Origin: Asparagopsis taxiformis
Taxonomy: Eukaryota > Rhodophyta > Florideophyceae > Bonnemaisoniales > Bonnemaisoniaceae
Assembly: GCA_030407315.1 (NCBI GenBank)
Contig: JALQPE010002111.1
Coordinates: forward strand, 45,119 to 109,118
DNA length: 64,000 bases
Direction: 5' to 3'
Shown here: piece after piece, positions 32,100 through 43,380 of the stretch
How the letters are laid out: every line of letters begins with the position of its first letter
Numbering within the stretch: position 1 is the stretch's first letter
The notes under the pieces: model-generated
What the model was told of the DNA's origin: nothing
Database searches by the model: none
Seen by the model: the letters and a program-made list of their open reading frames with translations, nothing else
Program-made: the position numbers and the translations under genes

Positions 32100-33420
32100 A
32101 TTACTGCTGCGCATAGTCTCGATGAGATGGTCAATGAGTGCCGAAAAGGCTTCGATACTGAGGAAAGGACTGAAATTGTCTGCAATTAAGTCAGATAAGA
32201 ACAGTCTATCAGTACTGACGAAAGTGGCCTGTGCAGTGTGCATCGTTCTCTCCCCCTTCTGGCTACCTGAGGTGTTTGCCTATTGCACTCTATGCCTGGA
32301 AGGAGTTCCAGCTTTACCAAATTGCTCGAGTATGATAGTGAATACCTTCACTAAGTCAGTCAGTCATCATCACTGCCGGACGGTGGGTCACATAATATCG
32401 TGCATGGATCCCCGGGTACCAAAATGTTACCTACCTAGGAAGGCATAAAATGAAGTCATAAACGACCACTATTTTAAAGCCATTTAGCGTTTATATCTAA
32501 ATTCGCTGGTCCCGAAGCTGGTCTCCAATTGAGTACACCTATATTTTTCACTGGGTTTGAAACAAGTAACAGTGTTCAAATACGACAAATAGGATCCTTA
32601 GTGTACCATTCATTTCGTATCGATCTTATATGCGCACGAATAATGGGCTCAGGTAGCCAAGGATATCCTTCCCAATGTGGATGTCACATCCATGCTAAAC
32701 CACTGACCGCATTGGTCATTGGATTTGCAGCCCATGGCCTCTCCAAGGATTCCACATTCCCATCTAGTCTCACTCTACCGTGTATGCCCATAAATATAGG
32801 GATACCAAACCTTGAAATCCTTGGTCATGGGTTTTCAGACCGCATCAAAAGGTTGTACCTCTAGTTCCACTATAACTAACATGCAGTGGGTTATCACTGG
32901 TTTTCCAAACACTGACAATCTTTTTCATGGGTTATGAAACTAAACCTCAAATGAGTGGCATAGAATTTCAGCTGTGATGGACTTGGTTTTCCAGTATGCA
33001 AAATTTTTCGTCATGGGTTAGAAACTGCATCTCAACTTACTTGGTAAAGCACATGACTGTTTCGAAAGGACACTCAATTCAATTGGCATAGTTCCGTATC
33101 ACTTGTCACGGTACTCACCGGACTTAAAACTAATGACCTTGCCTTGCCAGCATCCCCAAATAAATCAGACTCGAGGCCCGATCACACACTCAAACCGTGC
33201 CAAGTCATTGCCTTTCTATTGCATATCATTGAATGCCACCTGCTGCAGCCGTGACTTGGCTGAACATATTTATCGCTGCCACCGGGGTCCTTGGAAAATG
33301 ATATACTTCTTCCGCGCCAAAGTTCTGCGAGAATGCCAAGTCACTCATTCCACGAGACTCCGCATTTTCTGTGGCTTTCTATCACCTGCCTGAAGTTCGA
33401 TATCTTCCATGAAGCGCCTC
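32100..33420. other. Degenerate short-motif region, no gene
   Basis: Words of the type CATGGGTTNNNAAAC and CACTGGTTTTCCAAAC recur irregularly between about 32540 and 33060, continuing the motif of the tandem array on the left. No convincing ORF is seen. Confidence 0.4.
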
Positions 33421-33433
33421 GAATGCGTGCCTA

Positions 33434-33455
33434 GTATAAAAGGGGAGAGATCCTA
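33434..33455 (+). promoter_or_regulatory. TATA-type promoter, TATAAAAGGGGAGAGAT
   Basis: A strong TATAAAAGG box followed by GGAGAGATCCT and, about 60 bp later, CATCTTTGCC. A near-identical arrangement (TATAAAGGGAGAGATTCT) lies at 48226 before the transposase-like gene. The gene driven from 33434 is unclear; short ORFs follow, and the TEX264-like gene starts ~970 bp downstream. Confidence 0.4.
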
Positions 33456-33469
33456 CGTGCTCTTCTCCA

Positions 33470-34400
33470 AGTCAATTCCGCACTCATCTTTGCCAAGTTA
33501 ACCCGACGGAGACTGCATGATACTATGAACCCACAGCTAAGCTCCCAGTCACTTCCCATTGCCCAGGTTGTTCCCACCATGTACTACATCCGATCGAGCG
33601 ATCTTCTGTGTGCGTGCTCATTCCTGTATTACACATTTACTCGCGCCATGGTTCCAAACACAGAAGGCCTTGTTTGCGCTGACCTAAAATTTCTTTCCGT
33701 CCATGAATGACTGTTATTTCATATTATCATCGCTGGATGGGTTCTTATGGCTCGGATTCTTCTCCCTTCTATAATTGACTTCCGTGGAAATTCCATAACA
33801 CTGATTTGGTGTATTTCGGGTGAAAATTATTTTAATCGGGGAAATTCTAAAATTGGTCAAGCATGTTGAGCATCATATCGCCGGAAAGTTGCATTGCCGC
33901 ATATTGCAGTGGTAGTCATCTTATGTGTCCCGGACAAATATTTGTCAAGGTATCACTGTTTCCGTTATATGTGCTTGACTGGCAGTTATTTCCAATATTT
34001 TTGTATTAATTTGGATTGTAAATTATTTATTTGATGCAAGAAGTTTTGTAAAATTTGATGCAAGAATGACATATCATATCCTGGTGCAATCATGCTAGCC
34101 GCTGGATTTGAGCAGTCACTCTTGCATTTGAATCATCGAACGACGGTTGAGCTGGTGTCAATAAGTCGAATTGCTGCTGAAGGTATCGATTCTGGCTTGT
34201 TCCGTCCCTCCCACTTCATGTGCTCTGTGCTCTCCATGTTGAAAACATATACACACATTCATGCATTGTTTGCCTCTGTCTACTTGCAACGCCAACACGA
34301 CTTGGTCCAACGATGCGATGCGATTCAATGTCGCAGTAGCCCAAGTTGTCACTTGCAACACGCCAACCAGCAACGACGTCTCGTTCCATCGCAGCTCTTC
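33470..34400. other. No firm gene between promoter-like site and TEX264-like gene
   Basis: A 61-aa ORF at 33525 and an in-frame upstream extension of the 34407 gene lack recognisable motifs. AT-rich, promoter-like sequence is present from 33960 to 34090. Confidence 0.35.
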
Positions 34401-34406
34401 GACACA

Positions 34407-35103
34407 ATGGAGACCAACGAATTGACAGAAATTGCTCTTCTTCTGCTCGCGCTCATCTTCCTTCTCTACCTCGCCAGTTTCCTCGCCGACATCGGCACCT
34501 TTGACGAAATCCAGGTTCTACGCGGCCTATTGCAACCCATCCCCGTCGCAGTATTCCAACAGCGCGCCGCGCAACCGAGTCTGTCGCCCGCCATGCTGCA
34601 AATCGCGCAGCAGGTGTGCGGCCACGGCGTGGAGGAAGGCGCCGACAGCATATTGGGCACCGATCGTCACGAGATTCAACGCGTGAGTTGCGTCGCGTCG
34701 CGTTCGCCGCGGCGAAATGATAGGCATCTGCTACGCGTCCGTGCATCCATTAATGAAAAACTGCGCCGCATTACAGGGCGTCGTGATCGACGTCGGGGAG
34801 CGTCGCGTTTCAGAGGCGTCACGGGCAGAGTGGGCGAAGCGACTCGCCAGAAAGAACGCTGATTTATCAGTCCAAATCGTATCAATACCGGACATGCTGC
34901 AGATTGCGTCGAGATTTCACGGCCCTATGTCCGAGGAAATCGCCCACTGGAGGGTGTATAGAAAGTTTATCTGGAGATTACGCACGACAGGCGAGCAGTA
35001 TACGCCGCATCCCATGCAGATCATGGAGTCCACATCCGTTCGCAAAAAGCGTGTCGTTTCCTTGATATCCGTCGCAGGCGAGATTCAGGTGACGACTTTG
35101 TGA
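34407..35103 (+). CDS. TEX264-like single-pass membrane protein, GyrI-like domain
   Basis: Starts at ATG 34407 (CACAATGG). A 20-residue hydrophobic helix (IALLLLALIFLLYLASFLA) immediately after the N-terminus is a membrane anchor. A GyrI-like domain follows: GLLQPIPVAVFQQ, then in the +1 frame MIGICYASVHPLMKNCAALQ, and VQIVSIPDMLQIASRF with a C-terminal helical WRVYRKF. Order and motifs resemble TEX264, an ER-phagy receptor with a short lumenal end, one TM helix and a cytosolic GyrI-like domain. The frame change lies between about 34680 and 34716, next to a GTGAGT donor-like site; no in-phase acceptor was found, so an intron or a one-base error is open. A 5'-truncated inverted copy is at 50906-51613. 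Confidence 0.5.
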
Positions 35104-35192
35104 CCTTCGTACATACGTATCATCTTCGTGATACTTGCTGCCATTTGCACGCGATAAGCTGTCCGAAAGACATGTCATCGGTGACAAACTTT
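34483..35192. repeat. Left arm of a ~710-bp inverted duplication
   Basis: Nearly identical, in inverted orientation, to 50906-51613. I noted only about two substitutions in the part compared by eye, near 34541 and 34563. The unit contains the TEX264-like gene without its membrane anchor plus the last ~24 codons of the oxygenase. The left copy sits in intact gene context, so it is probably the source. Confidence 0.85.
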
Positions 35193-36366
35193 GCAAATCC
35201 ATCGTTTTCCCCACCGTCTGCGCTCTGGTCGTGTAGCAAACCCAGTCCGGTCAATTTCCGCCGATCCTCGTCCCTGATAGCTGTAACTGCTGTGTCGAAA
35301 CCAGGGTATTGGAAAAACACAAAACTAAGCCGCTCCTGATCCGTGAGTATCACCCGATGCAAAGGAGTCCGCAGACGTCCGCCCGTAAGTAGACTTAGAA
35401 AGTCAGAGCAATTCACATCCAGAGTATCCTCCATGGGCGCCACATCATGCCATTCATCTTGCACACAGATTTGCAGTGCCGATTTGCTACCAGTTTTCTG
35501 TGCGATAAGCGTCGCGAATCCCCAACCCCTATGTGCAGAAGACGCCGTCATATGTTTCTCAGCACTCTCCGTCCCGTGGTAATGGAACGATCGTAGTAGA
35601 GATATCGACTCCCCTTGACGACAGAGTGTTCGTAAATCTGCTATTGGCCCCGGATCATCCGTCCATGTCGTCATGATTGCGTCTAAGAGGATAAGCATAA
35701 CTCTGTTCATGAAAGAAAATAATGCATCAAAACTGTTCTTCATGAGCATATCTGGTGTAGAGCGTTTCCAAAACGGCCATACATTTTCTGATTCCAGCGC
35801 GTTTTGTGGAGTGCATCCTCCATTGCTCCAGTCGTACGACCAGCTGAAAGCTTCTATCCATTCGATTGTTTGCGCCCCTGATTCACAAGCTGTCTTGATG
35901 TAGCCTCCTGTGACACCAGCGACAAGTCCTTTTAAAGTCGCTGACTTTTTCTCCTGGAGAGGTCGTTGGAAAAAGGATGTGCCTCTGAGAATGCAGGAGC
36001 GACAAATTGTTGAAGAAGGCAACGAATTTCCCCGCTAAACTTGAGATAGGAAATTCCGGAGGTTTGGAATGCAGAGAACACTTTGGTGGATGAGTTCTCA
36101 CACAGATACTCACTTAATTTGTTCTCTACTCTGGACAGCTCATTTCTTAGTTTTAGTAGCGAAGCAAGCTTATCAATCTGATCCTGATTCAGCTCCTTCC
36201 CTTCCTTTCGACTGTTTTCCAACACTTCAATCGTTTGAAGCTTCTTCTTCAGCTTCTTACTTTTCTTTCCAGCAACCTCCACAGAGTCGATATCATCGAC
36301 GCTAGTAGTTGACGGTTCGACCTTCGGCGGCACGCCAGTCATGGTCGTAGACCAGACAGCCGTCAT
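35120..36366 (-). CDS. 2-oxoglutarate/Fe(II) oxygenase-like protein with HxG motif
   Basis: The main ORF (36022 to 35120, 300 aa without a clear ATG) is an isopenicillin-N-synthase-like 2OG oxygenase: EAFSWSYDW, ENVWP, the jelly-roll core EWHDVAPMEDTLDVNCSDFL, and ERLSF (Arg231-x-Ser233, the 2-oxoglutarate clamp). The metal site shows His164 and His222, but the usual HxD aspartate is Gly166 (GGT; Asp would be GAT). HxG/HxA sites are known from Fe/2OG halogenases, yet loss of function is equally possible. Upstream, a frame-shifted ORF to the ATG at 36366 adds a Lys/Glu-rich helical segment (KKLKKKLQTIEVLEN) that may be its N-terminus or a separate gene. The last ~24 codons lie in the duplicated repeat. 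Confidence 0.65.
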
Positions 36367-36761
36367 CACGCTCGCCACTATGGCCGTCAGTAGTGGCAGC
36401 GGGATCGGACTCGTGGCATGGACCGAGAACCAGGGGAAGCGAACTGAACGACGTCAAAATGTTCAACTTGAACTTGACTTGAAGTCTGCGTCGAATGTCT
36501 GGGTGAGACAGTCATGCCGTGTAATCTGTGCAATGCTACCGGTAAGGATCCTCTGAATGAGGCCAACGTGTGCTCTTACTGCGACGGCAAGGGGCATGTG
36601 CAATGATTTAATTGCAATGGCACTGGCATACAGCCGCGTTTTCTTGATAGGTTGGTTTCATCTTTTCCGCTCTGTTCAAACCGCGATTTTGCCGATGCAC
36701 TAACCGCCACTTTTCTTTCATTCTCTCCCGCAGATTATCACCCGACTACTTTATGGATTAA
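36341..36761 (+). pseudogene. BSD2/PSA2-like DnaJ zinc-finger gene, interrupted
   Basis: A plastid-type DnaJ cysteine-rich zinc-finger protein. Motifs in order are CNLCNATG, CSYCDGKGH, then FNCNGTGIQPRFLDR, the last being characteristic of the plant LQY1/BSD2/PSA2 group of thylakoid/Rubisco chaperones. The frame changes once near 36501 (a GGG run), and TGA at 36604-36606 stands where the first Cys of the CxxC pair is expected (a Cys codon is TGC/TGT). A canonical intron (36651 GT to 36733 CAG with a pyrimidine tract) joins to a short exon ending in SPDYFMD and TAA. Interpretations are a pseudogene, consensus error, or Sec in place of Cys. The 5' end overlaps the divergent helical ORF on the other strand. 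Confidence 0.6.
36651..36733 (+). other. Spliceosomal intron, 83 bp
   Basis: GT donor right after GATAG, a pyrimidine-rich stretch (TTTTCTTTCATTCTCTCCC) and a CAG acceptor. Removing it joins AG to A to make an Arg codon and yields a short coding exon ending in TAA. It is one of the few introns I can support in this window. Confidence 0.6.
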
Positions 36762-36999
36762 CACAGACGGGCAAAAACCGTGGCAAATTCCAGTGCAGTG
36801 ATGTAGATAATGAGCTTTACAATATATTGTACCTGCACTACACCTTGGAAGCAGCTCCCTTGTTCCTCTTCGACAACATGGATTGATACTGCTGGAAACA
36901 TAGGGGGTCCTCCATTTCCGCGCGTCTCCTCTCCTCATCAAACTCCTGATTCAACCGAACATTCACCGCCGCCGCAAACAGCAACGCCGAAATCAGAAT

Positions 37000-37563
37000 T
37001 CAATAGTAAAACAACAACGTGGCCGCAATCGAAGTCCACATACTCTTTACCGAAATCTGCCCGTCGCCGCCCATGATCAGCGGCTGGCACAGCGACGCAA
37101 ACGCCGAGACCGTCAGTAGCAAATACGCCGGCGTCATCAGCCGCGTGCGGAACGTCGCCGCCCTGGAAGGTAATGTGCCCGTGCTGAGCGTCTCCTCGCG
37201 CAGAATGGAAACGGCGGTGAGCGACGGCGCGTACAGCATGCATGCGATCAGCACGCAGACGTTGAGCACGCCGGTGTAGTAAAAGGCGACGATATGCAGA
37301 ATGACCACCGCGACCACGCCGGTAATCAGCATTACGGACGACAGTGCGCGAAGGAAGTAGGAGCATAGCGCGTGGCAGAATCCGTCAAATTTCGCGTGGA
37401 TACGTCCGAGAAATTGCGCAAACCATGATGAACGCTCGGAGACACTCGAGGAGCCGCGTCGCGATATGTCGCTTGAATCCGATGGCTCGATGGCCCCAGA
37501 TGGTTCTACCGCCTCCCCGGATAGAAGCGGGACTTTATCGATGGCTGCTGCTGCCGCGTCCAT
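37000..37563 (-). CDS. Multi-spanning membrane protein, unknown
   Basis: A 187-aa protein from the ATG at 37563. The first ~65 residues are hydrophilic with a Ser-rich patch and acidic residues. Four hydrophobic segments follow (about 75-100, 100-125, 145-165 and 172-187). Codon use is GC-rich like the cellular genes at the left of the window and unlike the transposon-type genes that follow. I do not recognise the family. The last residues are hydrophobic (LLFYY), so the 3' end may be incomplete or a further exon may exist. Confidence 0.55.
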   Translation of the reverse strand: MDAAAAAIDKVPLLSGEAVEPSGAIEPSDSSDISRRGSSSVSERSSWFAQFLGRIHAKFDGFCHALCSYFLRALSSVMLITGVVAVVILHIVAFYYTGVLNVCVLIACMLYAPSLTAVSILREETLSTGTLPSRAATFRTRLMTPAYLLLTVSAFASLCQPLIMGGDGQISVKSMWTSIAATLLFYY

Positions 37564-37968
37564 GTTGTGTTTCTTTATAGGTCCTTCAGATGCAATGCGA
37601 GTGCCCGTATCAGGATATCTGTGTCACAACTTGGGACATATGGAGCGTGATTTGCTCGTTCTACTGGGAGAGGCCCAATTTAAAAATTCGTTACCGAATG
37701 ATATGTGAATACATCGAGAGATATCCATCAGGATTTACGGCCGTATATCTGAAAATGGTACAGATACCACCGCACAGTTTTCTGCCTTTTCTGTTTCTAA
37801 TCATTTTAGGAGTCAGCAGATCTATCTACATCTGCAGGAAAACTCCAGGAAGAGAAGCTAGGCATTCATACTAGTTTCAAAGAAGTAATTGATGTGCCCA
37901 ATCTCCTATCCAGACTATCAGTGTATGCAGCCTTATTGAAAATTTGGAACCTAGTGATTACTGCCGAG

Positions 37969-40910
37969 CTAGTCAGTCTTCGATTTTTCTTGAGAACATA
38001 CTTCGCAGATTCTTTGATCAGTCTCTCCCCCGCTGCATAGATCGTGCACTTTTTTGGAGCACTTCGTACAGACTGAAAGGAGACGCTCCGGTCGTTGTGC
38101 ATCAGCATTATCTGCGAGAATGCAGAACTCCCTTGATGCACAAACTACGGATTCTAGTGGTATGGAAGGAGAACATTGGCGTGTTTTGGGTACTTCACAT
38201 TGTTCCATATTATCGAGACTTTCAATGACACTTTTTGGATCCGAATCCTTCGCTCGTAGTCGTGATAAATTTCGTGAGTCTAATCGGTCCGTACGAATAC
38301 CCTTTCGTAGTCTCCATTCTGTATTATCGTTTTCCTTGCTTTGCTCTTCGTCAAGTGCATCGGTATCTGGGCTGCATGAGCTGGATCCAAACCTGGACAG
38401 AAAACTTTTAGTTTCGGACTGCAACTCCCCAATTCCCATTGATCTAGACCTTGTGTTTCGTGAGGTTTGTGAAGTGTTCTTCATGTCCTTCGCGCACCTC
38501 ATTAATCGATCTCTTGCTAGGATAAAACAATCCCTACTCTGTTCCACAAGCGTACATGATTGTCTTGTCGCCAGACAGGCAATACCAGTGGTCATTGTAC
38601 CTGCATAGGTGTCCAGAACATTCCCCCCTTCGGAAGCAAATGTAGTCATGATCTCAGCCAACAAGAAAGGGTTTTTCTCTTCCACTCGCACGAGAGCTCT
38701 ACTGCTCGGGTAGGTCAGCTTGTTCCTAACAATCGGAATATTATCAATAACGTTGAACTTACGTTTGTGGGAACTTCTGAGAAGACAGTACTGCGACTGG
38801 AGGTTTGCTTTAAACCCAGAAGGGTGCTGCCCGGAACATCTGCCCACAAGTGCAAAGTCTACAGCATTATGGGGGAATGTGTTATTTCTTGTCCGTTGCA
38901 ATCCAGAACTCTCTTTGACAAAGGTCAGGGGATGTTGCATTACACACATATCAGTTGTACGGAAAGCATTAAACCACCTGGGTAGCAAATGAAATGAAGA
39001 GAAAATGACAACATATCCACCCAGATTAACCATTCTTCTCGTGAACTGTACAAAAGCTTCCATCTCTGCATCATCGATATAGTCCGTATAATTGGCACCT
39101 GTGTTGGAAGAGTTCGGTTTTAACATGTAGGGAGGGTCAGTAAGTACCAAGTCGAACTTGTGTTCCTCTGATACAACTGTATTGCGGTAGTGTTGCCTGG
39201 ACATTTGATAGCAACTTATGTTCTGGGATCGAAGAACGGAAAACCCATCATTCTTTTCTGTTGCACCACCAGTATCCAGTCTCTCTGATGTTTGAGTGAG
39301 AGGCCGAGAAGTAGGATCTGCAGTGGACAGTTCACGCAAAATTTTCTCCCCGTCATCCTCATTTTCGATTGATTCATTAGAGGCATAATTCTTTAGGCCG
39401 TCGTTTTGGCCATCTCTATGAGCACATTGTTTCCGGATCCTTATTTGATTGTTGTAAGCCATTTGATTCATGCGATAGTGGTCCCGCATCGCAATCTTGA
39501 TTCAAAACTGACTGCGTTTCACAACTAGTTTCTTTCTCTTCTGAATTCTCTGAAGCATACGGTTGTGTTGTAGATTCAGAGGAGCTGGGTAAATTTCCAG
39601 ATTTGAATGTTTGTTGAGGCTCAGCATGTCTTTGTTGATCTCTCCCGCACTTGTCCCTGTATTTCTTCATTTTCCACTTGAATTGGGATGGGAAAGAGTT
39701 CTGATATACTTTGAGTAGAGAAGGAAGTATGTCAACATCATTTCCAGAATTGCTCAAGACCTCTTCATCCAAAACTGACGTACGAAGTAGATTCTTCTTG
39801 ACGACTTCCATATCTTTCGGCCATGAGTCTGATTCCAGGAAGCCTTGAAACTTCTCTGCCTCATGCCGAGCAGCCTTTGCTGCAACGGCAAGCTTTTGCA
39901 TGACTGCGGCTGGAATGGTACGGAAATTGTTCTGCTTGCAGTACATTTGCGCACGGTACAGGGAATTAATTTGATCTTCCTCAGAAGAATTCATGAATGC
40001 AGACGCCCCTTTGAGAGTATTGGTCGATATCATATCCCTGTATATTCTGCAGTCAAGAGAAGGAAATGGATTTAGTGAACGACCCTGTGTAGAAGCCTTA
40101 TGCTTTTCATACGACCTTGTTAGCTCAGGATGCTCTCCGTTTACCAACTCGCCAATCTTCTCAATGACATCCCTTGAGAGTTTCAGGACACACCCTGCGA
40201 GCTGTCTCTGAGTGTTAGTTGACCTTCCTGGCCCCCTTGCGTAGAAATCAGCTACAGCAGAAACGAAACCCTTGGGAAGCTTATCACCTTCTAGACATTT
40301 GTCCCGCTTCAAAGTATTAGAATCTTCATAGAGAGACTTCATAATGTCAAAGACGGTAGTTTTCATAATGTAGGACTCTTCCTGTAGAGCATTCCTAGCT
40401 CGGGCATAAGCGCGAAGCTGATCCAAGGGTGATGCTCTTATTCAGAGAACTGTCCAGCTGAAGCCTGCCCATTGTTCAGGAATTTTTTTCATCAGTCTTT
40501 TGGATGACTAGAAGCCGATGGAGCCCATCAACAATTCCAAACCACACAGGAAACTTTGCAAGTTCCTTCTTTGACTCCTCGATACTCATCCCACGCTCCT
40601 CAATGAGATATGATCTCGGGTAGCTGCAGAAAGCACCTTCAAGCTTAACTACAACAGCCTTGTTCCATGCTGCACTTAAACCTCCTTCGACGATAGCATT
40701 GTTAGCACCACCGGTGAAACTATGCTCGAGACGATCAAGGCCTGATGGAGAGACATGTCGAATTTTCGTTAGCGGAACGCAGGATCTTGGATCCACTCGA
40801 ATTATTGAAGCACCTTCCTCCATTTCGCCAAATAAAGGTTTTATCTGCTTGATTTGCATCGCGGTAGTCTCCTTTGTAGGCTTTCTTCTTCCCTCAGCCT
40901 TTCGGACCAT
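37969..40910 (-). CDS. ParB-like / beta-class DNA methyltransferase / PHD-like protein, frame-interrupted
   Basis: Three consecutive minus-strand ORFs read as one ~980-aa protein. 40910-40476 (ATG) has a ParB/Srx-fold domain: IIRVDPRSCVPLTKIRH and VDGLHRLLVI (DGxHR). 40426-39416 is a helical linker, then a Ser/Gln-rich tract. 39489-37969 has the methyltransferase: LVLTDPPY (39127-39138) comes before VLDTYAGTMTTG, the beta-class motif order (IV before I), so N6-adenine or N4-cytosine is modified. The C-terminus has CTKCSKKVHDLC...CEVC, the second half of a PHD-type zinc finger. Frame changes fall at an A7 run (T7 on plus, 40483-40489) and near 39430, and one TGA occurs at 40442-40444. ParB plus methyltransferase is a prokaryote/phage combination; the PHD-like end is eukaryotic. 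Confidence 0.75.
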
Positions 40911-40919
40911 GTTAGGAGT

Positions 40920-41860
40920 CGTTGAACGTGCTATGCTTCTGATCGTCTTGAACGTTTCCGGGTATTATGAAAATAAACGCCTTATTCCTGAAGATGCTGT
41001 TAAATCAATGTGCTGGTCGAGCGCGATGTTTTGTGCTTAAGATTGAAGCGCATGAGCGGTCTCCTTATCATCGAAATTATTTACCGAAATAATAGCTCTC
41101 GAATGCCTCCGGCAGGAGTATCAAAGAAGTCTAGAAGCCAGTCCAGATGAAACAATCTCAGCTGGATCCACATATGATCAAGGATTCAGAAGAGCCCTAA
41201 TCTGTTGCAGAAACTTTGTGGGCACAACATGGCATGTTCAAATGTTGATGTGTGACACCATGAAGGTCTCACACTACCGTCAGTAACAGGATTTCGGTTC
41301 TCTTTTTCTGTAATTTTCGTATGACATAACTCCTGATACGTAATCATTAGACTGTTCAACTCGCGAGTTGACACGTGACTCTGAATACATGTATTTTCAG
41401 CTTCGAGAACGGATCTATCAACCAATATTGAAAATGTGCCATCTGTGACGTGTCTGTTCTGAAGCGAATACCTTTCAGCTCACATGTTGCAATCACAGGT
41501 ATGATTTCGTGTTCGAAGATAGAATGTGGACACAATAACATAATGGTCTCGTATAGGTCCAAAATCTTTATTCGGTCCAGACCCTACACCAAATTCGGTA
41601 CAATGCTGAAATGGCCTCTTTCCATTGGCAAAAGGAAACTGTCAATTTCCAGACCCATGTGAAAATATTGAAAATGCTTGAAAGATGACATCACTAGGTC
41701 TCAAGTTAATATGACATGAAGAAATCAGTACCAATCTAGTACGTGTACACGGTATTCCCGCCGAAGATGTACTATTTCTGACCGTAGAGATAAAGCTTCG
41801 CTCCACTGTCGTTTACATGTATAACTTCTAAACAGTCTACTTGGCGCCATTGAACACAGC
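40920..41860. other. Non-coding stretch
   Basis: Probable promoter and flank of the ParB-methyltransferase gene. No protein motif is seen; ORFs are short and uncharacteristic. Confidence 0.35.
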
Positions 41861-42430
41861 ATGAGCAAAAATGGCTATTTTTCCAGCCCAGAATTTAGTT
41901 CGTACAGTGGTGAAAAACCAGGCAACGTCGCTGGTTAAAACGATCCCCAACCTCTGGATAAGCCCCATCGAATATTTTAGTAAATTTGCTGGTGAAATTC
42001 CAGTGCTTGTACAGTACGAGTGGCCTGGTTGAAAACCAGTGGTTTGGATGGTTTGGCCAGGGGGTACTGGTTTGCACCAGGCCACGGCGGTGGGTCGGAC
42101 AGTGGTTATGATCCAGCGTACTGTGCTGGTTAATTTCAGGAGGTGATCTGGATTTTGACCAGCCAATGAAGTGGAGTATACCAGTTTTGGTGATGGAATA
42201 TGACCAGAGGGTAGGCTGGTTGTTGGCACAGTGAGTGCTGGTTGGAAAGCAGCACATCAGCTGGTTGAAACCAGCCTACCCACTGGTTTTCAACCAGACC
42301 CGCACTGGTTTGAAGCAGTCGAAAGACTGGAATAATTCCATCGTCTGAAGTAGATTCTACCAATGTATACACAGGTTTTTTCCATCATATTGTATGGATT
42401 TTTGTTGCAGTGTAATGGTTGCAAACCAGC
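41861..42430. repeat. Dense CTGGTT/AACCAG motif array
   Basis: CTGGTT and its complement AACCAG (and near variants CTGGT, ACCAG) recur about every 15-30 bp on both strands, often paired as CTGGTT-(3-6 nt)-AACCAG mini-hairpins. The outer edge carries CACAGCATGAGCAA, which reappears inverted near 47757. Similar words occur at 47370-47720. This looks like a subterminal repeat region, where a transposase might bind. Confidence 0.55.
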
Positions 42431-43380
42431 AGTATAGATGGATTGTAGTACTGATTTGACTGGTAAAGTACCATCAAAGAAGGTGGTTGAAGGGCTGGAA
42501 GGACGGGAAATTTACTACCGGACGGGATGGAATGGATAGGGTGGGACGCTGGCTTTCGGCGGGTGGGAGACGCCACTATTCTAATCATAGGATCTAGGAT
42601 GGGAAGTGTAGGAGAGATAACAACTGAACATATGACAGATTGGTCATGTCGACCAGAATTACATCTTCTTCCTGGTAGGGAAGGGGACTGCAAGTTTATT
42701 CTGAAGAGCGCTGAATTAAAGTATTGATAGTACTACCATTTCTACTCTACAAAACTGCTATCTATGTACTGTGAGCTGTAGAAAACTAAAGCCTATTTCC
42801 TATTTCGGAGTAGAGACGAAATAAAGTATGGATATGATGAATAGAGGAAAAAGTTAGAAATTGAAATGAACCCATAGCGGTTGAAGAGAAGGTGAAAATG
42901 CGTACCGAAAGGGGAGCGGGAGGGGAGAATGAGAAGAAAGAACCGAATTATGGGAGAGAGAAAGTCTGTTAGTATTTGTTGCAGCGTCTTGGTCAGAGTA
43001 GAGATGGAGAACTTACATGGTTACATGGGAAGGGGGAGGGAATTGAGAAAGCAGAAGGAGATCCCCAATAGGGGAAAAACCTGGGTGATAACGAGAGAGT
43101 GTGACGAGAAGAGTGTAAAAGAGTGACGGTAGGCGCTTAAATGTCGACAGAAGGTGCCCGTGGCGGTCAGAAACGACGCTTGGCACGACGCTTGGCGAAA
43201 CTAAAGCGCGCACTTTTTTCTATTTCAAAAAATGGCGGACAATTGTGCCGCACAGCAAATGAAGACGTCCAAGATGGTCACAAATCTTACAGCGCACCAT
43301 GTGCCGTGAGTACAGTGAAAGAACAAAGATGTTCAGAGAATGAGAATGAAATCAGAAGGATGAAGTCGAAAGAACGCGGT
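42430..43380. other. Purine-rich non-coding stretch
   Basis: The plus strand is G/A-rich (many GGGA, GAGA, AAGG words) between about 42830 and 43130. A 20-bp direct repeat of CGACGCTTGGC type is at 43171-43200. No gene is recognised. Confidence 0.4.
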
